Source: Sedimentitalea sp042687825 (GTDB taxonomy: Bacteria; Pseudomonadota; Alphaproteobacteria; Rhodobacterales; Rhodobacteraceae). Taken from it: 64,000 nucleotides of DNA. Every line of letters starts with the position of its first letter. Positions within the stretch are counted from its first letter, which is position 1. Below, piece after piece: positions 63,484-64,000 of the stretch. The translations under genes were made by a program, and so were the position numbers. Where the stretch lies: the NCBI RefSeq assembly GCF_042687825.1, contig NZ_JBHUQE010000017.1, positions 1 to 64,000 on the forward strand. Reading direction: 5' to 3'. The notes beneath the pieces are model-generated. The model made no database searches and was not told the DNA's origin. It saw only the letters and a program-made list of their open reading frames with translations.

Positions 63484-64000
63484 ATGCTGCCCGAAACCAT
63501 GACGACGATCGAAATGCAGGCGACCGGTGGGCCCGAAGTACTGCAGACTGGCAGCCGCGCCCTGCCGGTACCCGCCGCGGACGAGGTTCTGATCAAGGTC
63601 ACGGCGGCCGGCGTCAACGGCCCGGATCTGGTGCAGCGCCGCGGCCATTACCCGCCGCCAAAGGGCGCATCCGACCTGCTGGGGCTTGAGGTGTCGGGTG
63701 AGGTCGTGGCGCTGGGTCAGGACGTTACGGGCTGGTCGGTCGGGGACAGGCTGTGCGCGCTGACCAATGGCGGCGGCTATGCCGAATATGTCGCGGTACA
63801 GGCTGCACATTGCCTGCCGATCCCAGCCCCGGTCAGCGAGATCGACGCCGCCGGCCTGTGTGAGACCTATTTCACCGTCTGGAGCAACCTGTTCTTTGGT
63901 CAGGACATCCACCCCGGCAGCCTGTTGCTGGTCCATGGCGGCGCGGGCGGCATCGGATCGACCGCGATTCAGCTGGGCCGGGCGCTGGGCTTGCGGGTTC
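63484..64000 (+). CDS. NAD(P)H quinone oxidoreductase (PIG3/QOR type), partial
   Basis: The first 172 residues; the gene runs off the right edge. ATG 63484 has a perfect AGGAGG 6 bases upstream. MDR-superfamily marks: VLIKVTAAGVNGPDLVQRRGHYPPPKGASDLLGLEVSGEVV, VGDRLCALTNGGGYAEYVAV, CETYFTVWSNLFF, and the start of the nucleotide fold VHGGAGGIGSTAIQLGRALG. No zinc-binding Cys cluster is present, as expected for quinone reductases of the TP53I3-like group. It is the next gene after mdeB, 125 bases on. Confidence 0.88.
   Translation, partial: MLPETMTTIEMQATGGPEVLQTGSRALPVPAADEVLIKVTAAGVNGPDLVQRRGHYPPPKGASDLLGLEVSGEVVALGQDVTGWSVGDRLCALTNGGGYAEYVAVQAAHCLPIPAPVSEIDAAGLCETYFTVWSNLFFGQDIHPGSLLLVHGGAGGIGSTAIQLGRALGLRV

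Overview
The window reads as chromosome of a high-GC alphaproteobacterium, most likely a member of the Rhodobacteraceae. The support is the tightly packed GC-rich genes, an Fo ATP-synthase operon (atpI-B-E-X-F) that is separate from F1, a duplicated b/b' subunit pair, a perfect CtrA-type box (TTAA-N7-TTAAC), and a CobC/CbiB cobalamin pair. Genus-level placement is not possible from sequence reading alone.

Layout. 1-13.8 kb: a GFA-family fragment at the left edge, then pbpC plus an alpha-2-macroglobulin (periplasmic protease trap and PBP1C), a soluble hybrid histidine kinase, and yggT-recQ-yaaA. 14-24.8 kb: thioesterase, UMF1-type transporter, mepA murein endopeptidase, a phytase-like esterase, a queuosine-precursor transporter, an 18-codon leader ORF with terminator just upstream of arfB, an SDR, a P1 peptidase, idi, a PhzS-like monooxygenase and glpK. 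25-33 kb: a peptide/nickel-type ABC importer operon that encloses a tannase-family esterase and ends in an aldehyde dehydrogenase. 33-44 kb: def, a PatB-type lyase, a glutathionyl-hydroquinone reductase, a lone receiver protein behind a CtrA box, cobC-cbiB, smc and a GntR regulator. 44.9-47.6 kb: the Fo operon. 47.8-52 kb: ArsR, a class III cyclase, EamA exporter with LysR, and what looks like a decayed gene.

The most striking region is 52970-55863. It is a complete IS1595-type transposon: 24-bp terminal inverted repeats (22/24 identical), perfect 8-bp target duplications (TTTTTTAA), an ISXO2-like transposase, four small passenger genes and a tRNA gene. That tRNA is well folded and has a leucine-type class II body, an encoded CCA and a 30-nt variable region, but its anticodon is UGG (proline codons). 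The element landed 9 bp upstream of the start codon of an AraC-family regulator and split it from the DUF4142/cupredoxin pair that was once its divergent neighbour.

57.2-63.4 kb is a methionine catabolism cluster matching mdeR-mdeA-mdeB of pseudomonads. An Lrp-type regulator is divergent from methionine gamma-lyase, and the 2-oxobutyrate dehydrogenase E1 lies downstream. A second PLP lyase and an OsmC protein sit between them. The window ends inside a quinone oxidoreductase gene.
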